Shown here: positions 35,460 through 48,431 of the stretch, piece after piece
How the letters are laid out: every line of letters begins with the position of its first letter
Numbering within the stretch: position 1 is the first letter of the stretch
Source: Sipunculus nudus
Lineage: Eukaryota; Annelida; Sipuncula; Golfingiida; Sipunculidae
Direction: 5' to 3'
Length of the DNA: 64,000 nt
Assembly: GCA_026874595.1 (NCBI GenBank)
Contig: CM049310.1
Location: forward strand, 84,297,056-84,361,055
Notes under the pieces: model-generated
The model's input: the letters and a program-made list of their open reading frames with translations, nothing else
Database searches by the model: none
Told to the model about the DNA's origin: nothing
Position numbers and translations under genes: made by a program

Positions 35460-38400
35460 TAGCTCAGCTGACTATAAGTCATCTGAGCTATAGTTGTGGC
35501 CCATTGTCCGTCGTTCGTCCGTCTGTCTGTACGTCCATCCATAAGTCTGTCCGGATGTCCGTCCGTAAGACTGGCACGTTTCGACACCGTTGGACCTACT
35601 AATCTGAAATTCGGCAAACAGTTAGATGTCCCCAAAATCTCCTTTCATGCCGAAAATTGGGTCAATAGGACTTTGTTCCTTCGAGATATTAAGGAAAAAC
35701 CTCAATTTTTTTATTAGAAATCTATTTTTACAGTTCAGGCCTGTCTAATATCAAAACCACTCATCTGGTTTTCTTCATATTTACCATAAATATTCCTCTA
35801 TATAGTTCCTATGTACATGCCAGAAATTAAGTCAGTATTATTTAATTTAAAAAAGTTATGGGCCCAAACATAATGGACTTTGTAAAAAAATCAGGAAGAT
35901 ATTTGGTCACTTAAGACCAAAAGTGTTAAAGGTAGGGACTTATTTTCAGTAATACAACTTTAATTAATCAAAATTTAATTGTATGCCATAAATTAGGTCA
36001 AAATCTATTAAATTTGTTTAAATATTGGCAAAAATATAAAATTGTTAACTTAAATTTTGCCCAACTTTGGCCACGGCACGTTTTTTCCTGTAAGTACTGT
36101 GGATTTAATTTTCACAGCATGTACACATAAGGATTTAATCTGTTAAAATCTGAAATTTGAAAATAAAAGCTGCAAAATTAGGCTAGTTATTGAATTTTTT
36201 TGGAGGCTCTTGTTGTATTCCCTTACATTGTCAAGCAGTCCACTTTGATGACTGTAGGTCATTCAGTGCACATCTCTATGCTCCCCAGGCTGGTGACATA
36301 ATTTTAGATGTCCCTAAAATCTCCTACCATACTGAAAATTGGGTCATTAGGAGTTCGTTCCTTCGAGATATTAAGGAAAAACCGTTTTCCATAAAAAAAA
36401 GCCATTGTTACACTTCAAGGCTGCCTAATATCAAAACCACTGATCTGTTTTTGATCATATTTAGTATTCTCATTCTTTCATACATTTTCTATGAACATAC
36501 CGAAAATTAGGTCAGTATTGGGTATTATTTTGAAGTTACGAGCCAAAATATAATGCAGTTTAAAAAAAATCAGGAAATATATATGCTCACCTAACATGAG
36601 AATTGCTGAACCTAGAGACTTTTTTTCAGGAATATAACTTTATTTAATCAAGATTCAATTGTTTACCCAAATTTAGATCTGAATTTTGCAATTTTTTCAA
36701 GTTATTAGCATAAATAAAAAATCAATACCTTAAATTTTGTCCATCTTTGGCACTGTTGATTTAATTTTCAAAGCATATATACATAAAGATTTAATCTTTT
36801 AAAATCTGAAATTTCAAAGAAATTGATTGGAAAGAATAGCTTTTATTCACGTTTTCATACACCATGTCAAGTGTTGTTTACATCTAGCCCATCTCGTAGT
36901 ACAGCCTTCACTTGCATTATGTAACCCACCCCAGGCAGCTTGCCTTGGCTCAGCTTGGCCACTACCAGCAGGCTTCCCCTCTGCCCTGCACCCCCCCCCC
37001 CTGATGGTGCATAAACTAGATGAATGTTATTATTTTATGTATTTGATTCATTCTTATTCTAGGCTATGCTACATTTTAGATTGTACCACCAGGGTTACAA
37101 TGATTAAATTATTAAAGTGTACATTTAATTGTGGCCACAAAGTGGTGTATTGCTATGAAAGTGTGGATGTTCATCAGATAAGTAATTCTTTACTTCAGAA
37201 GAGTAAAAACTTTACCAGGTGTGAAATTGACTATTAATTCCAGTAATAAATTAAAACTAGGATAGTAATTAGCACAATGATATTGTTTGTCCCACATTCA
37301 ACCAACAGTGTGTATACTTTATTTGAAAAGATGTTTTATTTTATCAAATTTACTGAATCTTTTTTTTTATTTTGGTGAATAAAATTAAGCATGTACTGAA
37401 AACTCCAATGTGCAAAACTTTTTAATAGTGATTCAAGGAATATTCTTGTAGATGCCATGTTGTGGCATTATTTTCTTTTAAATTCAGTTTAAACATTTAT
37501 GATTTAAAAATAATAAAATATATGTGTTTGCATAATATGACCCAATAAGAGCTACACTCTGGATATATGATGATTGCAACTTTTGCAACAATTCTAATAT
37601 TTTAACTTATATTTTCAGTTTTTTACTCTGTATATATAATGATTGCAACTTTTGCAACAATTCTAAAATTTTAACTTATATTTTCAGTTTTTTTTATTAA
37701 AAATTTATAAAACCTGTAAATAGAAAAATGATTCAGATAAAAACTTCTTAATGGAAAAAGTGGATATGCGTAAAAAAATAGGCTTATATATAAACTTAAA
37801 TGCATTATTCCCTTGAAAGTGAAATAAAGGTATTAGTCCATTCTGTCCACTTGCCTGTCCATCTGTAAATTTTCATATGCATCACAGTATCTCAAAACTT
37901 TTACTGTTTTTCTCCATGACAGTCTTGTCAGAGTATTAGTTTGCAATCATATATTTAGAACTTTACTATAACCAAGTAGGAGGGCCCCTTTCCTCTTAGC
38001 TTTTCATATTCTTATATAAATGAAAAACATTACAATAGAATATTTCTACATCCACCTTCGTGCTGCCCTCACTTTTCCCTTCTCCGAACCCCATCCCAAA
38101 GTCAGCCTCAGTAAGCAAGAACAAGATGAATCAGATATATTCATACTTTAATATTTTGTATAACTATTCATCCATAGGTACCTATGTACATGCCAGAAAT
38201 TATGTCAGTATTGTGTAATATGTAGACATAGTGGGCATCACAATAATGTACCTTGTCAAGACTAAAGACATATTGTGTCATACAGTCACAAATTCATAAA
38301 TCACTTCATCAGCATAGTTAATCATAACATCATATCTGTCAAATTGAAAGCTTGCAGACTTCCATACACTTTAGATCTTTCAACAAATAGCCTTATCATC

Positions 38401-38691
38401 ATTCTACTACTGCTAATTACTGCTGTCATTGCATTCATATTTGCTCAAATATATCTCAATTTTCAACCCCTCCTAAAAAAATAAAAAATAAACTACTATA
38501 TTTACTCTATCAATCCATCAGTCAGGTAATTTCATTTATCATTTACTCACATATTACATTACATTCCTTTATAATAGCCCAACATGTCCATGATATTCTT
38601 AAGCTTTATTGACTCGATATAGTATCACAGTGGGGAAACATTTATAGTCCAATCACGATCAGCTGAGCGCCCTGACCCATGGGTCCCTTGT
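35460..38691 (+). mobile_element. HINE-like element, complete long copy (3.23 kb)
   Basis: The 5' end is TAGCTCAGCTGACTATAAGT, then CATCTGAGCTATAG; the 3' end is ATCAGCTGAGCGCCCTGACC, CATGGGTCCC, TTGT. GTCCGT/GTCTGT repeats lie near the 5' end. Two diverged ~0.6-kb modules occupy 35590-36200 and 36290-36800. A distal non-modular part follows (poly-C near 36990, 'atgattgcaacttttgcaacaattctaa' duplicated at 37570 and 37640). The distal part is collinear with 57.0-58.8k. A 69-codon ORF at 38275 with a hydrophobic centre is probably non-coding. It lies in the first large intron of the DIPK1-like gene. Confidence 0.8.
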
Positions 38692-38855
38692 TTCATTGGC
38701 CTTTTACCACTTCTAATTATACAGTTACATTATTGATGTTGTAATAAGAAGATGGGATGGGGGATGATCCAGATATCTTGTTCCATGTGAGATCATATTC
38801 AGAGGCATGAGCTTATGATCACATAGCCACACAGATAATTTTATTTTCATGCTTA

Positions 38856-39288
38856 CAGGGTTTGACATTAACATCTGACAGTACTTGTCTAGTCAGGCAA
38901 TTAACATCTTGATATTACTTACCCTACATCAATTATTAACTGTCCTATTTAATTCAGTGATCACAGACACAAAAACAAAATTAATGTTCTACATGAAGGT
39001 GTGTGTTGCATGTTTTATTGTTAGACAACAAAAATGTCAGTTAACTAATATGTTCTAATGTCTGTTTGTAAATTATGTCTACCTTAAGTATTTGTACAGA
39101 TAAACATACAGGAAATTAAAGATAAAGAGTTATTTATCAATATGATTTCATTCTCAAACAAAGTTCAGATTTAAGTGTTTAGGGGAAAAAGGTTCATGTT
39201 GAAGGGAGCCCATATTTAGTTGCCCTACCACCATTTTCTAGAACTTTAACTTGCCCCAGGCAAATGGTTTACAATTAATGTCAAGCCT
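38856..39288. mobile_element. MITE-like element, second copy of the CAGGGCTCGA family
   Basis: Ends CAGGGTTTGACATTAA and TTAATGTCAAGCCT; the interior shares 'ttgccctaccacc' and 'ttgccccaggca' with 2786-3189 in inverted order relative to that copy. Diverged. Confidence 0.5.
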
Positions 39289-39421
39289 AAGTTAAGCTCC
39301 TCTGCTTGCCAGTAATGGTGACAGTTTGCCTGGAACATTTTGATGCACCAAACAAAGCAGTCCTGAAATGTAGTCTGCTTTTGAAGTCATTATTCTCCTT
39401 GGCAAAAGTCATCCTATTTTT

Positions 39422-39718
39422 TAGCTCAGCTGACTGAAAGTCAACTGAGGTATAGGAATGGCGCTATGTCCATCATCCGACTGGGTGTCCATTTATCAAG
39501 GCACAATACATGGACTTGCAAGCTTGCCAAGAATTTACACAAATTTGTTCTAGTTCTTGAAATTGTATATATGATCAACATGAAATATATAGTCCAGTTT
39601 CCATATATTTTAGGAAATTTAGGCCTTAGCTCATATTAGCAACTTTACCATGGACTTGGTCTTTCTTCATTGGCAACAAAAAAATTTCCATGAAAAATGG
39701 GAGGGGTAGAACAATTAA
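39422..39718 (+). mobile_element. HINE-like element, 5' part only (fragment a)
   Basis: TAGCTCAGCTGACTGAAAGT begins the fragment; no 3' palindrome is present. The section 'catggacttgcaagcttgcc...tagtccagtttcc' is collinear with 58820-58990, where only this internal part is present. Confidence 0.5.
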
Positions 39719-39722
39719 TTTT

Positions 39723-39900
39723 TGGCTCAGCTGACTTAATCTTATCTGAGCTACAGCGATCACTCTTTTTCCTGATGTTAACAGGGCACAAACCATAACC
39801 GCTGACCCTAGAAGCTTCTAAGTGAACATCTGGGGAGGTCAATAAAAAAATCTCATTTATCTTCATCTCTTTAGAAAGTTTCATGAGGCTCATAAGTGTG
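39723..39900 (+). mobile_element. HINE-like element, 5' part only (fragment b, related to 6896-8234)
   Basis: TGGCTCAGCTGACTTAATCT, 'atctgagctacagcgatcac' and 'taacagggcacaaaccataacc' follow the order of the 6896-8234 copy. It lacks a 3' end. Confidence 0.5.
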
Positions 39901-42900
39901 GCTATTGGTATATTTCTTTATTCTCTTACTACCACCTATGTATTTGTTTATACAATGGTTAGTCTGTACATTTTAGAAAAACAAGAAACCACAAACTAGT
40001 GGTAATAATTCGTTATAAAATCATGTTTGATGATTGAAAGAAATTAAACAACTGATGATATATTATCAATTGATTATTTTATGCAACATGAAATCTGCAG
40101 CATAGTATTAAGCATAAAATATTGATTGAGTAAATCCAGACTAGCTTGTGTATCATGTTGAAATGTCAAGGTCATGGCAGGGGGTGTTGACAATTGTTAA
40201 CTGCAAATGGTTCAATTTTGGTGCTGTTCACCATTTTGTGTACCATCTTTCTTAGATCTCTGACAGGATTCAAATATTTCTTTTGTTAATAATTTGTCTT
40301 CTTTGCAGGTGCATACATAATTGTTTGTGATACAGTGCAACCAAATTAATTGATTCTGAAAGAAAACAAGCAATCATCAATATAATAAACTAATAAGCAT
40401 ACCAGTATCACACTGCAATAACAAACAGTGGCAATCATTCTGATTTATGAAAATAAACCCATTGCTGTTAGTCCCTATGTTTGGCTGCATGGACAGTTCA
40501 GCCATACATTGAGGTAAATCAGATAATCATGTTTGTGATTTCATGGTTGACAATGTCTTTCAAATCGCTGTTACTCCTATCTCTGGCAGCTGAGCCATAA
40601 AGAGTTGATTACCTCATCATGCTCTTGTCAGAATGACCATCTTAATTATCACTCTCACAACATCAGCTGCCATTGATCACCTTAATTTCTTACCCAGGGC
40701 ACCTTAAAGATCTGCTGTGTTACAAGATAGCCATAGAATTTGTCTGATAGCGAGTTGATCCGTGTTTGTTGGATGGCTCATCTTTTTAATTTATGTCATA
40801 TTGACACAGGTCATACACCTGCATCTTTCGAGTAATTCTTCAATCAGGCAGGGTTTGATGTTTATCACTGCTTGACCACCAAGGGCAGGTAACTCAGGAT
40901 GTTAGGCATGTGCAGACCAGTAGTTTTCTTCTGGACAGGGGCAGGCAGAATTTTCAATCCATCATTCAGCATTTAAAACTGATTATGTTTGCTTTTGATA
41001 ATTTTGTGCTTCCTTGACCTTGTCACTACAGCCAACTGACCAAGAAATATTAGCCATTAATTTTCTCATAAATTACTTTCTTCAAGTTCTGCTAGGTATG
41101 GTCTTGACTTCCTTGTAAATTTTTTTAGAAGGTATGTGATCCAGTCACTTCAAAGTATTTCTTAATGATCTCTTTTTTGTTTAAAAAAATCTCCATAAAT
41201 CCATTTGCCCCAGTTGAAAGGAGGGACAATAATTGCAATACAGGTGATTAAATTAACAATTTAATTTCCTATAGAATTTAGTTGGGCTGACAAGAAGCAC
41301 ATTTGGTTGTATAAATATATCAGTTAGTTGCCCAACTCATCAGGAGAGAGAAAAGTTTAATGTCTAATTAACCCTGGGCTTGGTTTTCTCAAGCTCAGAT
41401 CAAGAGGCACCTCTTGGTTATTTGTGTGTTAATTATTCAGCTCAGCCTGGCATTCACTGGATTGTATCAATTCTTTTGATGGAAGCAGGTGCCCTGGAAG
41501 CTTGTAGAGAAAGCTTCCTGGTCTACTACTACTCTGCTGTGGTGCTAATTACAAGAAAAAATAACATGGAATGCTCACAGTGTGGTGCTGCCAAGGAGTG
41601 AACACACATCACTTGTTCTAGATCGCTGGCTTCAGTGAGGCCAGCATTGTTAAGTCTTTGTTTCTGGTTGTAGGCAGCTGACCCTAAAAAATAAAAGACC
41701 CAAAACTGTTCATTGAAAAATTTCCTTGCACACATGCAGCATCATTTAGTTCTATATTATCACTCTCCAAATTGATAGAATCAAATTTTTGCACATAATT
41801 TCCATAAGAAAACAAAACTCCAGTTTCACCCTATTTCTGATAACATTGTGTAATTTATCTTTATTTTTTTAGATTGTATTCTGATCATGCTTGTAGATGT
41901 TTAGTACTATTTACATGTGTGGCAAAGGACTTCTTAAAGTTGTAAAAAGATGTAACAATGTCAGGGGACCACAGAATTTAAGGAGAATTTAATAATCTCT
42001 AGTCAGTGAGTTGATGAACAAATGTCAGTCCAGCAGATAACTACAACAACACACAATATATCACAATTCTGATCCACTGTCAAATTACATTTGCACACAA
42101 AAACTTATCTTAAAATATATGATTACAGGATTTTGCTTAAATAAAATATTCCTCTCTCCCAGTGCTCTTGAATTTAGATATTCTGGTGAGGTGGCCCAGA
42201 GAAGTTGGAGAACAGTCTCTCATACATGTGCATAATTTTCCCATACTAAAACCTGGAATATTCAAAAAGATTCTCTGAGAAAAATAATCATGAAATTTTG
42301 TGTTTACCTACTGACCTAGATTTTCAGCTGCATAATCAGAAACAGTTCTCCTTTTCCTTTCGGCCTAAGCTACAAGGGTAAGAGACAGGTTAAGTAAATA
42401 CTGATTCTGACAGCTCAGGTATGATGTCTTGGATTCCTGTGGTGTAGCTTTTATTTTCACAAAATTTTCTTGCATTCTTTTCATTTCTAGGTACTTATCA
42501 TTGCCTTTTCTTGGAAAACAAATTATAGAAAAGAAAGACTTGCATGCCTCTGAGATTCATACTGACTCGTGTATGTTAGTTCCTTTAGATACAAAATTGA
42601 ATTAATTATGCCTTGCTATAAAGTGCATATTTAGCCTCAGACCTTGGTTTATATGCGTTTATGTTTGTTTAGACTCATGTGGACTTCAAGCTGTGAGCAA
42701 TTCAAGAAGCTTACTTATTCAGAATGATGGGTATCCATACCAGCTGAAAATATGTGATAGAAGTGCTTTCTAACTAAACATGACTATAGTAAACAAACTA
42801 ATCTACAGAGCTCTGTATCAGCCCAGCATACTGGTCTAATCCATGACTGCTGACCACAAGACTGTTGGTCACAAGACAATCCCTAACAATTTTTATAGAT

Positions 42901-43040
42901 GGGAGTTGCCCACAATTTGCGGTTTGGCTGAAGTTCAGCTCAGGAAATTTAATGGGACTGGATATACTGCAAATAGTGTTACAGTATCACACCATTCAGA
43001 TGAAAAATGATGGACTTGCATTTACACAAAAAAAACATTA
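39901..43040. other. Intron of the DIPK1-like gene, no feature recognised
   Basis: AT-rich, mostly unique-looking DNA. ORFs at 41380-41735 and 42865-43095 overlap on both strands or lack splice context and match nothing I recognise. Confidence 0.4.
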
Positions 43041-43043
43041 CGC

Positions 43044-43212
43044 AGTAAAACCTCGCCTAATCAACCACTTCACTTTAGCGACCACCTCAAAATAATTATC
43101 ACTTGTTCCCTGTTTTTTGCTCTTTATAGAAGACCTGGCTTAGATGACCACCTTGAAAATGTGACACCTTTATCGAGGTCCCACTGGTGTTTGCAATTTT
43201 CGAGGTTTTACT
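43044..43212. mobile_element. Short MITE with 12-bp perfect terminal inverted repeats
   Basis: AGTAAAACCTCG at 43044-43055 is the exact reverse complement of CGAGGTTTTACT at 43201-43212. The 169-bp interior carries 'aaccacttcactttagcgaccacct' and 'agacctggcttagatgaccacct'. The 'gcgaccacct' vocabulary is typical of a repeat widespread in marine invertebrates. No target-site duplication was identified. Confidence 0.6.
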
Positions 43213-43734
43213 TTAATATAAAGTGTGTCTCATCTGTCCCCCCCCCCAAAATATGAATTTTATAACACAAAGGGATCTCACTGTATGGATTAAGATAAAG
43301 AGTTAAAATTTTCAAATATTATTATTGATTAGATTACTTTGGCCTCTGGCTGTAACAGATGTTTGCTAATTAAATAGCTCTGTGTGTTTGGTCAGCTGAA
43401 TATATATAAATATATATATATATGATTGTACAAGTAATTGACTGATGTAATATTTGATATAACTAACATGATGAGAGTTGAGAATGAAATTGTGCCTTTA
43501 AAGCATTAAAATTTACAAAATTAAAACACAAATTAAATAATACACTAAGCTTGTGTTGTATTTTATTTTTATCAATAATTATTATATATTGATTTTATTT
43601 GATTCATTATTTATAATGATTTTAAGTAATTGCATTTATTGGAAATTTTTATGGTTTCAAAGGCAGATTTTAAATTGGAATTTTTTTGTAACCACTTATT
43701 CTTATGTGATTTAACATTTTTACTTTCCTTTGGA

Positions 43735-44640
43735 TCACAAAGTCGGAATACTAAGGTTTTAGCACAGTCGCACCGCTGTCGCAGAGATTTCATTTGGAAG
43801 TGATAACTCAAAAAATATTTCACTGATCTTTAACAAACTTGACATGTGCATAGATATGGGTGAGAGAAAAAGCTTATTTAAAATGGGTCATGACCTTTTC
43901 TAGGATAGTGACGTTGACCTTGAATAGGTCCATTTTGGGGGAAAATCACACAAATTCTTAAATTTCTCAAGAAATCCTGCATGGATTGATTCAATTTTCA
44001 ACTTGACTGAAGATCTTAGATAGTGTTGTCATGGACCAGAAACTGGTGGTGCCACCTGTTATCCTTTTCTTGTTTTTGTGCCGTTAAATACCCAATCATT
44101 GCCACTTAACAGTACTGTGGGCATTATAAGTCAAAAACTAATGGACAGATTTCTTTCATATTATGCGTATTCATAGAAATGGGTTATGGGATGATGTATA
44201 TTTAAATTGGGGTCATGACCTTTCCTATGAGAGTGGCCTTGACCATGAATATTGCCATATATGGTGAAAATCACACAAAATCATAAATATCTCAATAGGG
44301 GATGCATGGATTGGTCAAAAAATCAAATTCACCGAAGATCTTGGATAGCTTTGTCTTCTGTGGAAGACAGGTAGCGCCACTTTCTGTCCTTTTCTTGTTT
44401 GTGCGCCTTTTATTACCCCATCATTGCCGTTTGACAGTACTGTGAGCATTATAAGTCTAAAACTAATGGACAGATTGGGCTGATATTGTGCATGTCCATT
44501 GTAATCAAGAATGGTGGCGTTATCTGCAATCATAATTGTGTGGCATCCATCTGTACATTTGCTTTCGGTGAAAATTGCTTATATCTCCGGAGTGGTTTTT
44601 TTTCGTCATTTTCTCTACATTTTCATGCATAGAAAATTTA
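43735..44640 (+). repeat. Internally repetitive element related to the TCCGCC Helitron-like family
   Basis: Two modules of about 350 bp repeat 'atcattgcc.ttaacagtactgtgggcattataagtcaaaaactaatggacagatt', 'gtcatgacctttcctatgagagtggccttgacc' and 'gaagatcttggatagctttgtc'. The start (GCACCGCTGTCGCAGAGATT) and the distal 'tatctccggagtggttt' recall the 29.3k family. Ends are not defined. Confidence 0.5.
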
Positions 44641-45077
44641 GGTGTTGGCACAACATTAATTTGTATAACAGTATTGTTACATATATCATCAGTGTTTGTA
44701 TTATGATATCTGAAAATATACTGAATAATTCTACCATCTCTACCTCACTTCCATGACGTAGCATCTTGTCATGTCACCTACTTATGAGTAATACCAGAAA
44801 AAAAAATTTGTACATTAATATTAATAAACCTTTGTTATCATGGTAACAAGTACTACTCGGCCTTTTTGGTACTTGCCTTCTAAATTGCTCCCAGTTTAAC
44901 TGCTTGTGTTATATGAAATATATGTTTTGTGAAATGTTTGCAGTAATAACAGTGGCAGTATCTGAGACTATCAGTATACAGACCTCCAAATTTGACACAG
45001 TCATAAAGAAATAAACTTACATCAGTATAACATCAAAAGCAGAACAACATCATTTTGTAAGCTGATATTATTTAGAA

Positions 45078-45605
45078 CTAGAATACAGGTAGTCAATAAG
45101 TGACTACATGTATCTGCCCAAATCAGAATGGTATATGGGTGAAGTGAGGCATTGATTGAGTGGTAAGGGGAAATAGAGTGAGATGTGTTATAGATTAGCA
45201 TGGATGTCTGCCACGTAAACATGATTGTAGGTGCTGTCACCTGTCATTTGAACAAGAAAGCTATCAAAGATGTATACACATGCAAAATTTCAGGTGGATA
45301 AGTCCAACCACTGCAGAGATATGAGTGATTTTAACCAAAGGCAGATGAACAGATGGACGCTGTATTAATAAATGGTAGCAGGTGGCGCCACAAGTTTTTG
45401 TATGATATAAGAGCTACACTCATACAAAATTTCAGGCTGATTGGTCAAACAACCTGAGATATATTGGTTTATGTGTGAAAACAGACGCAACCCAAAATGA
45501 GGGTGCAACAGTTCATGTGTGACCCAATCATAGTGGTTACTGAAGAGTTATGGTAGGCAATATCTGGCTGAAACCATAGTATTCGCAAAACTCTGTTTTG
45601 GCAGA
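45078..45605 (-). mobile_element. Non-autonomous Helitron-like element, copy 3 (inverted, 528 bp)
   Basis: Read on the minus strand it starts TCTGCCAAAACAGAGTTTTG and ends GTATTCTAG, then TT, as in copies 1 and 2. It has fewer internal modules and includes 'atatctctgcagtggttgga' and 'ggtggcgccacct'-like segments. Confidence 0.65.
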
Positions 45606-47210
45606 TACAGTTGCTAGGCATTGGATGTATTTGAAGGTCTGACTGTAACAGAAATAAGTGGAATTTCCTAATTAGGTCAAAAAGTTTAATGCCTTTAAAT
45701 TACTATGATTTATATTAATTTACAGCTGCATGTGCACAGAAACCTTGAGGCTTAAAACTGGTGTTATTCAGATTCATGTGGTTTACATCATCCTTTTCTG
45801 GTAGACAGGGACATCTGCAGGCCATGATCATTAGTTATAAAAACTGAGAAAGCCCACATATACACAAATCAGAGTCACTGTTGTGCACACCATAAAAAGT
45901 ACTGGGAAGGTGGAGGTGTGATCAATCTTGTTGACAAAGTACAGTCATGCAGTTAAACATGCACAAGTCATATGATGCTATTTAGTTTTACTGGTATACA
46001 GGATACATTTAAAGTAAAGATGAAATGTAAAGTTTGCCTATGAAAACACAAGTACCATATATTTCAGATTTGAAATTCATGTAAATAAAATTAATACAAA
46101 AAATACATGTAAAACCTTTTTGAATAAGATGCCTTGTCTACACAGGTGAACATTCATTTATATTATAGTTTATACAGGTGTCTCACAACATTATCCATAC
46201 ATATAGCATCAAAAGATGAAAGACTGAATTAATAAATAATAATAATAGATCTTTTATGTCAGACATGTAAATCAAAGGTTGGTACTGTTGAATAATTTCA
46301 GATCTTATATATTATTGGCCAGTTATGAACAAAAATTTCAGTCACTCATTATTCACTGGGGTTATTAGTATATTATTTAATATTTTTTAAATAATTCATA
46401 TGATAATGGATTTAATCTGTGTAGATTACTGTTAGACAAGATTGTGAAAATTGAACCATCCTGAAACTCTGTAAAAGTCACATCATTTTAAGCCAACAAA
46501 TATGGAGCCAACCATAATATATTGCTTAAAGTGTAAGTTTAAGTCACTTAATTTTGAATAGAAAAGAAATACTGTTCACATGAACAAGAATTCAAGCGAG
46601 TTGACAAGACAGGCCCTTTCACCATTACCCTATATCTATGGATAAGTATGAACATGATGAGATATCAGGTACTATAATGAGGTTACATTTATTAGATCTG
46701 TCAAAGTATTTACACCACACAGTGGCTAAGTCATGCAGTCACACTATGGTTAAAATAACACAACAGGAATAACATATCAGATGATGTTAATTACAGGCTG
46801 CTTTCTTTCTAGGGAGACAGCATCAGCTGCTACTGCAATTATTGGTACACATAACTGTCACAAGCCCACCACTGGGTGTACATATGTTATATCACTGATG
46901 GGAAACAGACCAAAGGACTGTTACATATATCCTTTATAGCACTTAAACCCATAAAACTGGCTCATGATGATAGGAAGATAACTTGATTTATTAGGCATGT
47001 CTAAATCCATAGTATAACACATTCTTTCTCATAAGAGCTTTCCCACAAAATCTCTCTCACTGTAAAATTGGGTGTAATCCGAAACTAACTGCATAAGATA
47101 ATAATATTAATATACACTACATTAACCAGGGCCGGAACTCATACCTCCCATGAAAAGTTTTACTAGTGAAGTACTCTTTGTCTTAGAAAGTGACACAGAA
47201 AAATCCCAAG
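45606..47210. other. Intron sequence, no feature recognised
   Basis: AT-rich, no coding exon, RNA gene or clear repeat structure seen. Confidence 0.4.
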
Positions 47211-47214
47211 CATG

Positions 47215-48078
47215 TGGTAGTGATAAAGATGAGTTATATACAGCTGTGGTATAGTGACACTGACAGATGAGTTGTATACAGCTGTGGTGTAGTGACAGAT
47301 GAGTTGTATACAACTGTGGTATAGTGACAGATGAGTTGTATACAGCTGTGGTGTAGTGGTATAGTGACATATTAGCTGTATGTATACAGCTGTGGTGTAG
47401 TCACAGATGAGTTGTATATAGCTGTGGTGTAATGACAGATGAGTTGTATACAGCTGTGGTGTAGTGACAGATGAGTTGTATCCAACTGTGGTATAGTGAC
47501 AGATGAGTTGTATACAGCTGTGGTGTAGTGGTATAGTGACATATTAGCTGTATGTATACAGCTGTGGTGTAGTCACAGATGAGTTGAATATAGCTGTGGT
47601 GTAATGACAGATGAGTTATAAACAGCTATGGTATAATGACAGATGAGTTGTATACAGCTATGGTGTAGTGACAGATAAGTTGTATACAGCCGTAGTGTAG
47701 TGGTGGAGTGATATATGAGGTGTATACAACTGTGGTATAATGACAGGTGAGTTGTATACAGCTGTGGTATAGTGACATGAATTGTATACAGCTGTGGCAT
47801 AGTGACAATTGAGTTGTATACAGCCGTGGTGTAGTGGTATAGTGACATAAGAGTTGTATACAACTGTGGTATAGTGACAGATGAGTTGTATATAGCTGTG
47901 GTGTAGTGACAGATGAGCTTTACACAGCTGTGATATAGTGACATGATTGTATACAGCTGTGGCATAATGACAGAGTAGTTGTATACAGCTGTGGCATAAT
48001 GACAGAATAGTTGTATACAGCTGTGGTGTAGTGACAGATGAGTTGTATACAGCTGTTGTATAGTGACAGATGAGTTGT
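47215..48078 (+). repeat. 32-bp minisatellite with 172-bp higher-order repeat
   Basis: Units have the form GACAGATGAGTTGTATACAG followed by CTGTGGTGTAGT (32 bp), with substitutions and occasional insertions. A segment starting at 47287 is repeated almost exactly at 47459 (offset 172 bp, near-identity over about 155 bp), so parts of the array were amplified as a block. Minus-strand ORFs of 82-159 codons across it are in-frame reads of the repeat, not genes. The array ends about 216 bp before a coding exon. Confidence 0.9.
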
Positions 48079-48293
48079 ATGCAGTTTGGCTCTGTTAATA
48101 TTTTACCTGTTTCACAGAACTGTGTAGACTGAGTCATGTTTTTACTGATGAATGTATTTTATATTTAGGGTCTATGTTTATTGTGGTTTGATCAAATTTA
48201 GATCACATTTGAACACTTTACTTGTGCAAAGTGGGCATTAGTGTCACAGTATTTGTATCTGAACTATAAAGGTGTTAATCTGTTTTGTTTCAG

Positions 48294-48431
48294 ATTCGCC
48301 ACTATAAAGAATGGAAGGTGAAACATCTCATCTTGCTGTTCTTTCTGGGGCTAATGATGTTGATGATCACCATCAATCTATATAACGCCTACTCAGCCGT
48401 CACGATTGGTGTCTTGTATACAAAAAACATA
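48294..48431 (+). CDS. DIPK1: DIPK1 (FAM69)-like gene, second coding exon: signal anchor
   Basis: The acceptor is CTGTTTTGTTTCAG (strong pyrimidine tract) and the donor is GTAAGT. The 138 nt give 46 codons, phase 0 at both ends, residues 9-54 of the predicted protein. IRHYKEWKVKH is a basic juxtamembrane segment. It is followed by an uncharged hydrophobic span, residues about 20-38 (LILLFFLGLMMLMITINLY), and then a luminal stem ending LYTKNI. This is the layout of the family: short cytosolic tail, one N-terminal membrane anchor, then the cysteine-rich luminal domain. The exon's last 58 nt and its donor are tandemly duplicated just downstream (84-bp period). Reading past the donor meets TAA after six codons. 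It sits 216 bp after a 32-bp minisatellite. Confidence 0.8.

Noticed and set aside
36827-37237. 136-codon ORF starting MERIAFIHVFIHHVKCC, also at 57101
   Set aside because: Spans a poly-C tract inside a mobile element; the sibling copy is frameshifted at the tract and ends after 63 codons.
38275-38484. 69-codon ORF with a hydrophobic centre, present again at 58399-58608
   Set aside because: Both copies lie in sibling mobile elements. Of the differences I counted, about seven codons change amino acid and two are synonymous, which gives no sign of purifying selection. No ribosome-context or splice evidence.
47573-48137. Minus-strand ORFs up to 159 codons with HYTTAVYNSSVTIPQLYTT-like repeats
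   Set aside because: They are in-frame readings of the 32-bp minisatellite, open in several frames at once.
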